Shown here: piece after piece, positions 46,532-54,205 of the stretch
Layout of the letters: every line of letters starts with the position of its first letter
Position numbering within the stretch: the stretch's first letter is position 1
DNA from: an uncultured Caryophanales bacterium
Lineage (GTDB): Bacteria; Bacillota_I; Bacilli_A; RFN20; CAG-288
Assembly (NCBI GenBank): GCA_905211645.1
Contig: CAJMBK010000004.1
Span: 1 to 64,000, forward strand
Length of the DNA: 64,000 bases
Reading direction: 5' to 3'
Position numbers and translations under genes: made by a program
Notes under the pieces: generated by a model
What the model was told of the DNA's origin: nothing
Seen by the model: the letters and a program-made list of their open reading frames with translations, nothing else
Database searches by the model: none

Positions 46532-47905
46532 TTATGCTTTTAATAAGAATGTCTTGTAAGCTAAATATGCTTCGTAGACGTCAATCTTAGCAACAATTTC
46601 CATTGGTGCGTGCATATTTAAGACTGGGATACCAGCATCGATGACATTCATGTTGAGGTTTGCAAGGATGTAAGCAATTGTACCGCCGCCACCTTGATCA
46701 ACTCTACCAAGTTCTGCTGTTTGATAGTAGATATTTTCACTATCGAAGATATTTCTTAAGTGTGCGATAAATTCAGGTTCTGCATCGTTGCAACCACCTT
46801 TACCTCTACTACCGGTATATTTATTGAAGACGATACCTTTATTTAAGTATGCGGAGTTCTTCATTTCGTTGACGGATAAGAATAATGGGTCAACACCAGC
46901 AGAGACGTCAGAGGAAAGCATTCTGGAATTGGTGAGTGCTTTTCTAAAGTTCAAATCGGAGTATTCACCTTTGAGTTCCATGAGTTCAGCAACAACATTT
47001 TCGAAGTATCTGGATTGAGCACCGGTTGCACCGATGGAACCGACTTCTTCTTTATCAACTAAGATGCAGCAGGAAGTTCTTTCAGGATTATCAATATCTA
47101 AGATAGCTTTTAATGATGTGAATGCACAAACTTTATCATCGTGACCATAACCGGCGATCATGGATCTATCAAGACCGTATTCTCTTGCTTTACCTGCAGG
47201 AACGATTTCAAATTCTGAAGAGACAAAGTCTTCTTCTTCGATATCGTATTTATCTTTTAAGAGTTTAAGAATATTCTTCTTGATAGCATCTTTTTCTTCG
47301 CCATCAACTGGTAAGGAACCAACTGTTAAGTCAAGATTTTCACCTTCGATAACTTTTGCAGCGGTCTTTGTCATTTGATCTTGGGAAAGATGGATGAGTA
47401 AGTCGGAGATACCTAAAACAGGATCGTTTTCATTATCACCGATTGCGATATCAACCTTTGTGCCATCTTTCTTGTAGACAACACCATACAAAGCAAGAGG
47501 GATTGTAACCCATTGATATTTCTTGATACCACCGTAGTAGTGGGTGTCAAGTAAAGCAAAACCTGTTGATTCATAGAGTGGATTTTGCTTAACATCAATT
47601 CTAGGTGAATCGATATGAGCACCTAAAATGTTGATACCATTTTTAATATCTTCTTTACCGATGACAAATAAGGCTAAGTTCTTACCTCTGTTGACAGAGT
47701 AAACCTTGTCACCTGGAACTAATTTTTTAACTGTTTTAATATCTTTAAAGCCATGTTTTTCAGCTAAAAGACGTGAGTTTTCACAGAATAATCTTTCAGT
47801 TTTACCACGTGATAAAAAGTCGATGTACTCTGCAGAAAGTTTTTCTAATTGTTCTTTTTCTTTGCTACCTTCAAGGTATTTTTTGTATGCATATTTACCG
47901 TACAT
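46532..47905 (-). CDS. M18 family aspartyl/leucyl aminopeptidase (type 1)
   Basis: Zinc exopeptidase of 457 residues, cytosolic. Metal-ligand and catalytic motifs are GAHIDSPRIDVK, VDKEEVGSIGATG, LSSDVSAGVDP and, near the end, NMHAPMEIVAKIDVYEAY. LDTHYYGGIKKYQW is characteristic of the M18 group with long N-terminal extension (aminopeptidase 1 type), different from the neighbour at 47958. AAAGGAGA lies before the ATG. The two M18 genes are in tandem but distantly related, so this is not a recent duplication. Confidence 0.9.
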   Translation of the reverse strand: MYGKYAYKKYLEGSKEKEQLEKLSAEYIDFLSRGKTERLFCENSRLLAEKHGFKDIKTVKKLVPGDKVYSVNRGKNLALFVIGKEDIKNGINILGAHIDSPRIDVKQNPLYESTGFALLDTHYYGGIKKYQWVTIPLALYGVVYKKDGTKVDIAIGDNENDPVLGISDLLIHLSQDQMTKTAAKVIEGENLDLTVGSLPVDGEEKDAIKKNILKLLKDKYDIEEEDFVSSEFEIVPAGKAREYGLDRSMIAGYGHDDKVCAFTSLKAILDIDNPERTSCCILVDKEEVGSIGATGAQSRYFENVVAELMELKGEYSDLNFRKALTNSRMLSSDVSAGVDPLFLSVNEMKNSAYLNKGIVFNKYTGSRGKGGCNDAEPEFIAHLRNIFDSENIYYQTAELGRVDQGGGGTIAYILANLNMNVIDAGIPVLNMHAPMEIVAKIDVYEAYLAYKTFLLKA

Positions 47906-47957
47906 AACTGTCTCCTTTCATTGCAACGATTTAATTATAATGCTTTTATTTTCTTTC

Positions 47958-49271
47958 CTATTTATTAATGAATATATTTGTGTTGTCGATGACAAAATCA
48001 GTCTCGTAGAACTTGTCAAAGAGGGCACTAAGTGAAGAAATATCCTCTCTTGCAATAGTTTCATAAGCTGAATGCATAGAAAGTTGAGGTAAACCGACAT
48101 CGCAAGTTAAAATTGATACTTGTGAGATGGAGATATTACCTAAAGTTGAGCCGCTAATGGCGTCTGCTCTGTTGAAAAATGTTTGGTACTTAATGTTATT
48201 TTCTTCGCAAAGCAATTTAATTAAAGATGAAGAAAATGCATCTGAAGTATACTTCATGTTGGAGTTGAATTTAATCAAAAGTCCTTTATTCAACAAACAT
48301 TTATTGATGGAATCGGATAGTTCTGGATGGTTTGGATGGATTGCATGACCATTATCAGCGGAAATGATAAATGATTTTGCTAAAGCAATTAGATGCTCTT
48401 CATCTGTTGCTCCACAAAGAGATGAAATTCTAGATAAAGTGATCTTCAAGAAATTGGAATCAGCACCTGTGTAGGAAAGAGAACCTGTTTCTTCGTTATC
48501 AGCCAAGAAAGTAACTAAGAAATCGTTCTCGGTGTTATTTGATTCAATAAGTGAATCAATTCCTAAATAGGCACAGGATAAATCATCTAATTTTGGACCG
48601 CAGATTAAAGAATTATCAATACCGACATATTGAGTTTTCTCTGTTAAATAGAGATAGATATCGTAGCTGATAATCTCTTCACCATCTTCCAAAGATGATT
48701 CTAAATATCTGTCAAATAAATTTTCTTTTTCATCGTTTAAGCCAACAATTGGGACTAAATCGATTTGAGGATTGTATTTAAAACCTTTGTTGATGTCTCT
48801 ATTTTGGTGAATGCAAACGTTAGGAATAATTGCGATTGCCTTTTTGGAATCGATGAGTTTTGTGACAACTTGATTACCTTTTCTAACAAGAATCCTACCT
48901 GCAAGAGCCAAAGGTCTATCGACAAAACTTGATAAGATTGCTCCACCATAAACTTCAATCATGAGTGATTCGTAATTTTCTTTTCCGACAACAGGATTAA
49001 ACTTAATCTTCAAACATGGCGAATCTAAATGAGCGGAAATAAGTTTGAATTTGTAATTATCTTCATCGAAATTCTTTGGAGTTTTAAAAGCAATCAAAGA
49101 ATTGTTGTTTCTGGTGACAAAATAGTTTGAATTTGCCTTTAAATCCCATTTGGAATTTTCAGTGAGCATGGTGAACTTATTCTCAAGTAAATATTCAGTT
49201 AATTTTTGCACAGCAAAATATTCATTTTTTGACGCATTTAAAAATTCAATCAATTTATTTTCTTTTTCCAT
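47958..49271 (-). CDS. apeB: M18 family aminopeptidase (ApeB/DAP2-like)
   Basis: Second M18 zinc aminopeptidase, 437 residues, closer to the classical aspartyl aminopeptidase branch. Motifs are SAHLDSPCLKIK, EVYGGAILSSFVDRPLALAGR, ADNEETGSLSYTGADS, ISADNGHAIHPNHPELSD and, at the end, LSMHSAYETIAREDI. All expected His, Asp and Glu ligands are present. GAGG precedes the ATG. It lies 52 nt upstream of the other M18 gene, and both are on the same strand, so they could share a transcript. Confidence 0.92.
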   Translation of the reverse strand: MEKENKLIEFLNASKNEYFAVQKLTEYLLENKFTMLTENSKWDLKANSNYFVTRNNNSLIAFKTPKNFDEDNYKFKLISAHLDSPCLKIKFNPVVGKENYESLMIEVYGGAILSSFVDRPLALAGRILVRKGNQVVTKLIDSKKAIAIIPNVCIHQNRDINKGFKYNPQIDLVPIVGLNDEKENLFDRYLESSLEDGEEIISYDIYLYLTEKTQYVGIDNSLICGPKLDDLSCAYLGIDSLIESNNTENDFLVTFLADNEETGSLSYTGADSNFLKITLSRISSLCGATDEEHLIALAKSFIISADNGHAIHPNHPELSDSINKCLLNKGLLIKFNSNMKYTSDAFSSSLIKLLCEENNIKYQTFFNRADAISGSTLGNISISQVSILTCDVGLPQLSMHSAYETIAREDISSLSALFDKFYETDFVIDNTNIFINK

Positions 49272-49340
49272 AAAAAAACCTCAACAATTATGATTATTTT
49301 ATTATATGGATGAGAAAAAAGTGTTTAAAACGATTTGATA

Positions 49341-49838
49341 TTATGCTTCAAAAACTTCGTCGGAATTAACTAAGAATTTCTTACCGAAAACTTCAACTTC
49401 CTTGGATTTACCGGTGATATCTGTGGCTAAAGTTATGGTATCAATTGATGTGAAACCATGTTTATAATAAAGATTCAATGCTCTCTTATTTGTTGGAACA
49501 ACTTCAATTTGAACTTTTGGATTCTTTCTCATCAAAACATATTTTTTAACTTCTTCCAAAGTGAAACTTGCAAGACCTAAACCTCTAAATTCCTCTTTGA
49601 CGAAAAGATATTCGATATTGTTGATGTAGCCGTATTTGTCGTTGATAAAAATAAAACCAGCAATTTGGTCATCAAGGCAAATTAAAAATGCTATTCGTTT
49701 ACTATTAAGCATTCTTCCTATGTCTTCTAATACATCTGAATCTGTTGCGTCAACGTCTTGGCTCTTCCAGAAAATTTTTAACATTGAGGCAACTTCAGAT
49801 ATATCATTAAGCTCTATTTTCTTTAATGATTTTTTCAT
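49341..49838 (-). CDS. GNAT family N-acetyltransferase
   Basis: A 165-residue acyl-CoA-dependent acetyltransferase. The acetyl-CoA loop lies in FVKEEFRGLGLASFTLEEV (family R/QxxGxG/A), with YYKHGFTSID as motif B near the C-terminus. The substrate is unknown. AGAGGT supports the start. It is the last gene before the decaying accessory region. Confidence 0.87.
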   Translation of the reverse strand: MKKSLKKIELNDISEVASMLKIFWKSQDVDATDSDVLEDIGRMLNSKRIAFLICLDDQIAGFIFINDKYGYINNIEYLFVKEEFRGLGLASFTLEEVKKYVLMRKNPKVQIEVVPTNKRALNLYYKHGFTSIDTITLATDITGKSKEVEVFGKKFLVNSDEVFEA

Positions 49839-49978
49839 ATATTACTACCTCTCTGTTCTAAATTATACCAGTTTTAGCCCTGTTTTTGTTGTTTTACACA
49901 TTGTTTATATGCAACAAAATAAATCAATAAACTTATAGTTTATTGCCATTTTTAGAAAATCAATCTATTTTTTCATAT

Positions 49979-50006
49979 CAAAAAATTATCTAGATGAGTA
50001 GATAAT
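49979..50006 (-). terminator. Hairpin in the 49839-50163 gap
   Basis: ATTATCTA/TAGATAAT stem (49985-49992 and 49999-50006), 6-nt loop. Ts follow on the - strand (49979-49984), and GATTTTTTG on the + strand. It could end the 50164-50586 transcript. The 325-bp gap otherwise has only the coding scrap at 50034-50174. Confidence 0.5.
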
Positions 50007-50033
50007 GATTTTTTGTCATGAAGGTATAATTAA

Positions 50034-50174
50034 AAAGAACTTCCTATAGATAACCTTAGTAAAGAAAAATCAAACTTGATTTTCTATGATAAACGTTATT
50101 CAATAATTCTATTAGTTTCACCTAGTGAATCCAAGTATGAAATACTGATCAAGATTTCTTCAGTTATTTCCTAG
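50034..50174 (+). pseudogene. Short coding scrap, possibly the C-terminus of a PTS EIIA-like protein
   Basis: 46 open codons without a start codon, ending in TAG at 50172. Translation contains IFYDKRYSIILLVSPSESKY followed by EILIKISSVIS, reminiscent of the C-terminal part of fructose/nitrogen-type EIIA domains. This is a weak resemblance; the stretch could be chance. It overlaps the end of the - strand gene at 50164 by 11 nt. Confidence 0.25.
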
Positions 50175-50586
50175 AGTAAATTCTATTTGCTTTCAATTTA
50201 AGCATATGAATATTTTGATAAACCAAATTAATTTGGTCATGATCTTTTTGAAGTTTGTCACATACTTTTTTGTACTGAACTGAATTCTCGAAATTATCGT
50301 TATAAACAAAATCAATATAAGCTTGATGGCACCAATAATTTCTTTTTTCTCTCATTTGGTTAAGAAAATGATAATCGCTGTTTGAAATTAATGGTTTTCC
50401 ATCAGAGTTATCAAGTTCTTTAAGTAATTTAAGAATAATGCCAAGATTAGTATTGTTCAGACTAATGTAGTTTTCATAGAAGTTTCCTGTATGCATTAAT
50501 GAATAAATCAATTTCAAATCATTTTCAATAAGCTGAAAATAGCCAATCGTTTCACTATGTAAAATTTTAAAGATTTCAAATGTCAT
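50164..50586 (-). CDS. HEPN-like small protein
   Basis: A 140-residue, all-helical soluble protein. Its only striking motif is MREKRNYWCHQAYIDF (about 83-98), containing R-N-x3-H. R-(N/D/H)-x4-6-H is the catalytic signature of HEPN RNases found in toxins, abortive-infection and other defence proteins. No MNT antitoxin or other partner gene is adjacent, so it appears solitary. GAGAGGAT upstream supports the start. The assignment rests on one motif plus predicted helicity, so function is open. Confidence 0.55.
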   Translation of the reverse strand: MTFEIFKILHSETIGYFQLIENDLKLIYSLMHTGNFYENYISLNNTNLGIILKLLKELDNSDGKPLISNSDYHFLNQMREKRNYWCHQAYIDFVYNDNFENSVQYKKVCDKLQKDHDQINLVYQNIHMLKLKANRIYSRK

Positions 50587-50856
50587 TATTTATATCCTCT
50601 CACATAAATGTTACATTTATTTTATTAAAACTAGAGTTAACATTAGTTTTATCATGGAAATTAAACAGGAATTTAATACATCTTTTCTCTTTTAATGTTC
50701 AATATAAAAAAATTGCTTGATTTCTCGAGCAAAAATTCAAATTTTACTATATCTACAGTTTTAAATATCTTTCTAACAAATGCCTACATACTACGCTTTT
50801 GATACATTGCACGCCCTTACAACGGCAAGCAACGGTGTAAATTTAATGTAGCCAAA

Positions 50857-51057
50857 TTATGGATTATTACGCCAAATAAGTTTTATCTCATTTAACTCAT
50901 ATGTAACTACATCGATTGGATAATTATTTTTATTCCAAATTTCAACCTCACAGGCTAAGCCATCACTATAAAAAGATACAATGCATCCTTGAGTGCCGAT
51001 TGGATACCCTTCCTTCTCAACTATCGTTTTCACTAAATCATATTCTTCAAAATGCAT
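50857..51057 (-). CDS. DUF4926-like small protein
   Basis: A 66-residue SH3-like protein: YDLVKTIVEKEGYPIGTQGCIVSFYSDG, split as YDLVKTIV, then IGTQGCIVSFYSDG, EVEIWN and YELNEIKLIW. This pattern matches DUF4926, small proteins often found near toxin-antitoxin or effector genes. Function unknown. AAAGGAGA lies upstream of the ATG. The 270 bp on its 3' side hold no gene, only an odd GC-richer stretch around 50806-50830. Confidence 0.68.
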   Translation of the reverse strand: MHFEEYDLVKTIVEKEGYPIGTQGCIVSFYSDGLACEVEIWNKNNYPIDVVTYELNEIKLIWRNNP

Positions 51058-51261
51058 ATTTTATCTCCTTTTATTTTAAATAATTTGTTATTAACCTTGG
51101 AATTGTTTTGTCTTTATTTATTTGATAAACAACGACAACTTTTTGAAAAATGTCATATTTATCGCTAAAAATAAAGAATGTTTGACCACCCCTAGAGAAA
51201 TTCTAAGAATGTATCAAACATGTTGTTCTCATATGTACAAGGATAACTATAGTAATACAAA

Positions 51262-51320
51262 TGAAACACCCCTTAAATTTGAAACACCCTAATGAAAAAG
51301 TGAAACACCTTTGAACCACC
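51262..51320. repeat. Short TGAAACACC direct repeats, possible IS21-type end
   Basis: TGAAACACC occurs at 51262-51270, 51280-51288 and 51301-51309, and a variant TGAACCACC at 51312-51320, all in the same orientation in 59 bp. Clustered short direct repeats of this kind are found at the termini of IS21-family elements. No istA or istB coding sequence is left nearby. Confidence 0.5.
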
Positions 51321-51337
51321 CTTTCGTGGTAAAGCCT

Positions 51338-51901
51338 CTAATTCCTAAAAAAAGGACATTTTTTCCCTATGCATTGTTTATTCCATGATGAAAATTCACA
51401 AGATATGTTGTATAATTTCATTTTAATTCCATATTTCTTTTCTACAAACTCAACTGCATATGAAAGTGATAAAAAAGCATTTCTTTTGCAACATCTAGGA
51501 CCACCTATTTCACTCATTCTTTTAATCACTGATGAGGTGAATTCCATATTATCTTTATAATAATCATTTGAAGTTAATGGACCTGTTTCATGAATAATGG
51601 AAAGAACTGCGCCAACTGCTGTAGTAGATCCACAAATACCCCAAAAACCACACATAGCTCCTGGCATCTTTATAGTACGTTGTGCTAGCATATCTATTGC
51701 TTGATTTACATCAACTTCACCACCAGCATTTTTATAAGCAACAAGAAAATAAGCTCCATCTAAAAAATGGTGTTCTGGTCCATGAATATTTATAAAATCT
51801 TTATGCATAATTGACTTTGCAATTTCGATTGGATTATTGTTTTTACTCTTTAAAACCTCTTCTTTAATAAGTTTATATTTATCATCTAATGTATATTCCA
51901 T
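51338..51901 (-). CDS. DUF5714 domain protein
   Basis: A 187-residue Cys-rich protein. Visible conserved blocks are HGPEHHFLDGAYFLVAY, PGAMCGFWGICGSTTAVGA, GGPRCCKRNAFLSLSYA and CIGKKCPFF. The cysteine pattern suggests a metal or Fe-S site. This arrangement is that of DUF5714 proteins; their activity is not established to my knowledge. AGGAGG precedes the ATG, 8 nt after the arsR-like stop, so the two genes are one operon and the regulator probably controls it in response to a metal(loid) or redox signal. Confidence 0.8.
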   Translation of the reverse strand: MEYTLDDKYKLIKEEVLKSKNNNPIEIAKSIMHKDFINIHGPEHHFLDGAYFLVAYKNAGGEVDVNQAIDMLAQRTIKMPGAMCGFWGICGSTTAVGAVLSIIHETGPLTSNDYYKDNMEFTSSVIKRMSEIGGPRCCKRNAFLSLSYAVEFVEKKYGIKMKLYNISCEFSSWNKQCIGKKCPFFRN

Positions 51902-51909
51902 AATGCCTC

Positions 51910-52170
51910 CTATTTTAAATAATTATTTATTAATTCGACTTTTTCTTTGTTAATTGAATAATGTACCCATTTCCAATCTTTCCTAGCAATCACTAATCCA
52001 CTATCAGTTAATATTTTCATATGATGAGATAAAGTAGATTGATTACAATTAATCATTTCTAATAACTTACAAGCACATAATTCATCATTGGTAATCAATT
52101 TTTTTAAAATAAACAATCTTGTTTCGTCACCAATTGCTTTAAACATATTTGCATATTCTTTCAAATCCAT
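51910..52170 (-). CDS. ArsR/SmtB-family transcriptional regulator
   Basis: An 86-residue winged-helix repressor. DETRLFILKKLI starts the fold; ELCACKLLE carries C32 and C34 in the recognition-adjacent helix, the type 1 metal(loid) site (ELCVCDL in ArsR). QSTLSHHMKILTDSGLV is the DNA-recognition helix. The third Cys of some ArsR sites is absent. It leads the operon with the DUF5714 gene. AGAGG precedes the ATG, and operator-like dyads cover its promoter. Confidence 0.92.
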   Translation of the reverse strand: MDLKEYANMFKAIGDETRLFILKKLITNDELCACKLLEMINCNQSTLSHHMKILTDSGLVIARKDWKWVHYSINKEKVELINNYLK

Positions 52171-52183
52171 AATTAGCGCCTCT

Positions 52184-52233
52184 CATATCGATATGTATCA
52201 ATATTATATATTATCACATCGATATTTGTCGAT
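52184..52233 (-). promoter_or_regulatory. arsR-type promoter with two operator dyads
   Basis: On the - strand TCGACA (52227-52232) and TATAAT (52203-52208) form a promoter with an 18-bp spacer. ATCGATATTTGTCGAT (52218-52233) is a 5+5 dyad over the -35. CATATCGATATG (52184-52195) is a perfect 12-bp palindrome just after the predicted start. Both contain ATCGA half-sites, fitting autoregulation by the ArsR-type protein. Confidence 0.7.
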
Positions 52234-52243
52234 ATGATTGCAA

Positions 52244-52283
52244 TAAAAAAGCCACCAAACTAGTCAAATAAGAATGATGGCTT
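52244..52283 (-). terminator. Terminator of the nitroreductase remnant
   Basis: AAGCCATCA/TGGTGGCTT on the - strand (52275-52283 and 52249-52257), one G-U pair, long loop, followed by TTTTTTATTG. Confidence 0.65.
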
Positions 52284-52313
52284 AAGTGATTAAATAAGTA
52301 TTTTGTAAATATT

Positions 52314-52449
52314 TTATACTCTAACGATGTAGTCTTTCTTTCTAGGTGCTGCTTCCTTAGGTTCTTCATTAGCATAGCCAAGAGCAAGAGCTCCAACACC
52401 TTTTAATGTTGTAGGAAGATTCCACTCTTTAAGAAGCTCTTTTCCCTTT
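52314..52449 (-). pseudogene. C-terminal fragment of a nitroreductase-family gene
   Basis: About 45 codons ending in TAA at 52314-52316. The translation KGKELLKEWNLPTTLKGVGA continues as LALGYANEEPKEAAPRKKDY and IVRV, the usual C-terminus of FMN-dependent nitroreductases. The frame is cut on its 5' side exactly where the IS3-like end at 52450-52475 begins. It still has its terminator. The N-terminal two thirds are absent from the window. Confidence 0.7.
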
Positions 52450-52475
52450 TGAACTGACCCCAATTCAGTTCAAAC
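52450..52475 (+). mobile_element. IS3-family-like end
   Basis: The stretch contains TGAACTGACCCCAATT, typical of IS3/IS150-group terminal repeats, and is itself a dyad with TTTGAACTGA/TCAGTTCAAA arms. TGTCCTGGACA follows at 52488-52498. A similar, inverted end lies at 53431-53450, about 1 kb away. Between them is a PH-domain gene, not a transposase. Confidence 0.55.
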
Positions 52476-52573
52476 GCTTAACGATGTCCTGGACAATTGA
52501 TGATCAGAAAAGGCTAAATTAGCTCTTGCGACCACGATATCTTGACCTTCCAATTTCTTCCATTAAATACAAT

Positions 52574-52597
52574 AAAAAAAGGTGCTCAGGCACCTTA
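52574..52597 (-). terminator. Terminator of the PH-domain gene
   Basis: AAGGTGC/GCACCTT stem with a 4-nt loop (52579-52585 and 52590-52596), followed on the - strand by seven Ts. The stem overlaps the stop codon of the PH-domain gene. Confidence 0.85.
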
Positions 52598-53236
52598 TTC
52601 TTTATAATCAGTTTTATAACCATGATTTGTCTTTGGGCGAAGAGCGTTAGGATAAATAATGTCGGTTTTAATATCTAAGGCGATTTTTTGAAGTTTTTGA
52701 GAAATAAAGTATGGATCTTTAACATCTTCTAAAATAATTTTTTCGTTATTTGCCACAAGATAAATATCACCGACCTTACAAAGTTTTTCAATAATACCTA
52801 CTTTTAAATTTACCGAGTTAAGAGAAGAATAATAAATCGATTTAATCTCTGATCCAATAAATCCTCTTTTAATTATGATTCTTAAATTAGTGAAGGCGTA
52901 TTCTTCTAACTTTTGTCTACGTGATGCAGATAAGATTGAATAAATCCACATCCAAACCGGGATTAAGTGGAAGGCAAAAAAGATAACAATAAAAGCAATC
53001 AATCCGCTTGGTATAGATTCCATTGAAGAAACCATCAGACAGATAAAGAAAATATCAAACCCAAGCCAAACTATAGCGATAGGAGCCATTTTCAAAATAG
53101 CGCTTAGTACGAAAGATAATCTCCGTGGCTTATCTTTCCATAATATTTTCTCATCTTCAGCAAGAACCGATTCGATAGTCTGTTCTGAGTAATCTTTTTC
53201 GGGTTTAATAAAATACTTATCATCTACTTTTTTCAT
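52595..53236 (-). CDS. Bacterial PH-domain (DUF304) membrane protein
   Basis: A 213-residue protein with two membrane helices (about 43-72 and 76-100) followed by a cytosolic bacterial pleckstrin-homology domain (about 112-185): EYAFTNLRIIIKRGFIGSEI, then IYYSSLNSVNLKVGIIEKLC, then GDIYLVANNEKIILEDVKDP. This is the YdbS/DUF304 layout; function is not defined. The ATG overlaps the TGA of a 25-codon frame by 4 nt. It lies inside the IS3-like shell 52450-53450, so it may be a passenger gene. Confidence 0.85.
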   Translation of the reverse strand: MKKVDDKYFIKPEKDYSEQTIESVLAEDEKILWKDKPRRLSFVLSAILKMAPIAIVWLGFDIFFICLMVSSMESIPSGLIAFIVIFFAFHLIPVWMWIYSILSASRRQKLEEYAFTNLRIIIKRGFIGSEIKSIYYSSLNSVNLKVGIIEKLCKVGDIYLVANNEKIILEDVKDPYFISQKLQKIALDIKTDIIYPNALRPKTNHGYKTDYKE

Positions 53237-53310
53237 ATATTAATTTCTTTCTTTGTTTTAGTATAAAGTATTTTGTAATGTGCTTCAGCAAATATTGAAT
53301 ACTTTTTCAT
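53233..53310 (-). CDS. 25-residue peptide coupled to the PH-domain gene
   Basis: ATG at 53308-53310 with AGAGAGG about 12 nt upstream encodes MKKYSIFAEAHYKILYTKTK plus KEINI, ending in TGA that overlaps the ATG of the PH-domain gene (ATGA). The PH gene itself has only a weak SD, so this frame could drive its translation by coupling. It may be a leader peptide, or a leftover of an upstream gene. Confidence 0.4.
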   Translation of the reverse strand: MKKYSIFAEAHYKILYTKTKKEINI

Positions 53311-53353
53311 GTTTTAAACCTCTCTTATATTTTAATAATTTAATATGTGTGGT

Positions 53354-53450
53354 CTAAAACTTTTGTCCTTTACTTGCCATAAAGAAAACCTCCTACCGTA
53401 AGTATACGATAGAAGGATTTTTCTTTTCCTGTGAACTAAATTGGGTTCAC
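53354..53450 (-). mobile_element. IS3-family remnant: left end plus first codons of orfA
   Basis: On the - strand, GTGAACCCAATTTAGTTCAC (53431-53450) is followed by a hairpin and AGGAGG, then ATG at 53378-53380 coding MASKGQKF and a stop. MASKGQKF-type openings are those of IS3-group OrfA proteins. The rest of orfA and orfB is missing. The end matches, inverted, the one at 52450-52475. Confidence 0.6.
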
Positions 53451-53491
53451 TTCAATTAGAAGCGATTTTTTTGAAATAAGCACTTTTTAGA

Positions 53492-54205
53492 TTATTTAGA
53501 TGATCCTTCAACTGCTTCAGTTTTCTTACTAAGATCTTCTTTTAAATTAAATGATGAAAATTCCTCAGTGTCTGGTAATTTTAAATCCCATTCATTTAAT
53601 TTATTAAGTTTATATTGAATATTTTCACCACTTAATTTTAAGATATGTCCACCTTTAGTTAAATCCTTAGAGATGAAATGAATATGCCATCCTGGTAAAT
53701 TCATTCCTTCAACATAATTTGGGCAAAATACACCAACGACATAACCCTCAATGTCGTGATATTCAAATTCTCTTTGATCTTTAGCAACTTTATAAAGAGG
53801 TTCATAAGGCTTATCTTGTTTAAAACAAGATCTAACTCTAACATTAAACTTACCTTCCATTTTAATCATATAGAAATAGTTTGCAGAAACTAACTCTTTT
53901 GAAAGTAAAGTTTTAAAGTCTTCAATTGATTCAAAACTAATAACTTGTTCTTTAACTTTTTCATCAAAGAAAGCTACTGTTGTAAATGGTAAGCTATCTT
54001 CTTCACTCATTTCGCTTACAACACCATTTGCTCTTCCATTATAAGCTTTTCCGTTTAAAATAATAGCTTCTCCATCTAGTCCATCGTATGTACCAATGCC
54101 AGTATCACCATGTTTTAATAATTCTTTTACTGAACATGTACCATTATAATCGCCTAACATTAAATCATTTAATGTAGAAACTTGAAATAATTTATTTGTT
54201 TTCAT
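53492..54205 (-). CDS. alsD: Acetolactate decarboxylase
   Basis: Converts 2-acetolactate to acetoin and CO2. The 237 residues from the preferred start match the family. GWHIHFISKDLTKGGHIL supplies the three zinc His ligands (H174, H176, H187); GEAIILNGKAY, VRSCF and the conserved Glu and Arg residues are present. Two ATGs lie 6 nt apart; AAAGGAG is only 1 nt from the first but properly spaced from the second, hence start 54205. The gene overlaps the permease gene by 14 nt. No acetolactate synthase gene is in the window. Confidence 0.93.
   Translation of the reverse strand: MKTNKLFQVSTLNDLMLGDYNGTCSVKELLKHGDTGIGTYDGLDGEAIILNGKAYNGRANGVVSEMSEEDSLPFTTVAFFDEKVKEQVISFESIEDFKTLLSKELVSANYFYMIKMEGKFNVRVRSCFKQDKPYEPLYKVAKDQREFEYHDIEGYVVGVFCPNYVEGMNLPGWHIHFISKDLTKGGHILKLSGENIQYKLNKLNEWDLKLPDTEEFSSFNLKEDLSKKTEAVEGSSK

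Noticed and set aside
50587..50856. Attachment site or integrase tail in the GC-richer stretch near 50806-50830
   Set aside because: No recombinase coding text or duplicated core could be found; nothing beyond a composition change is supported.
51262..51320. CRISPR-like array
   Set aside because: Repeats are only 9 bp, the spacing varies (18, 21, 11 bp) and no cas gene is present.
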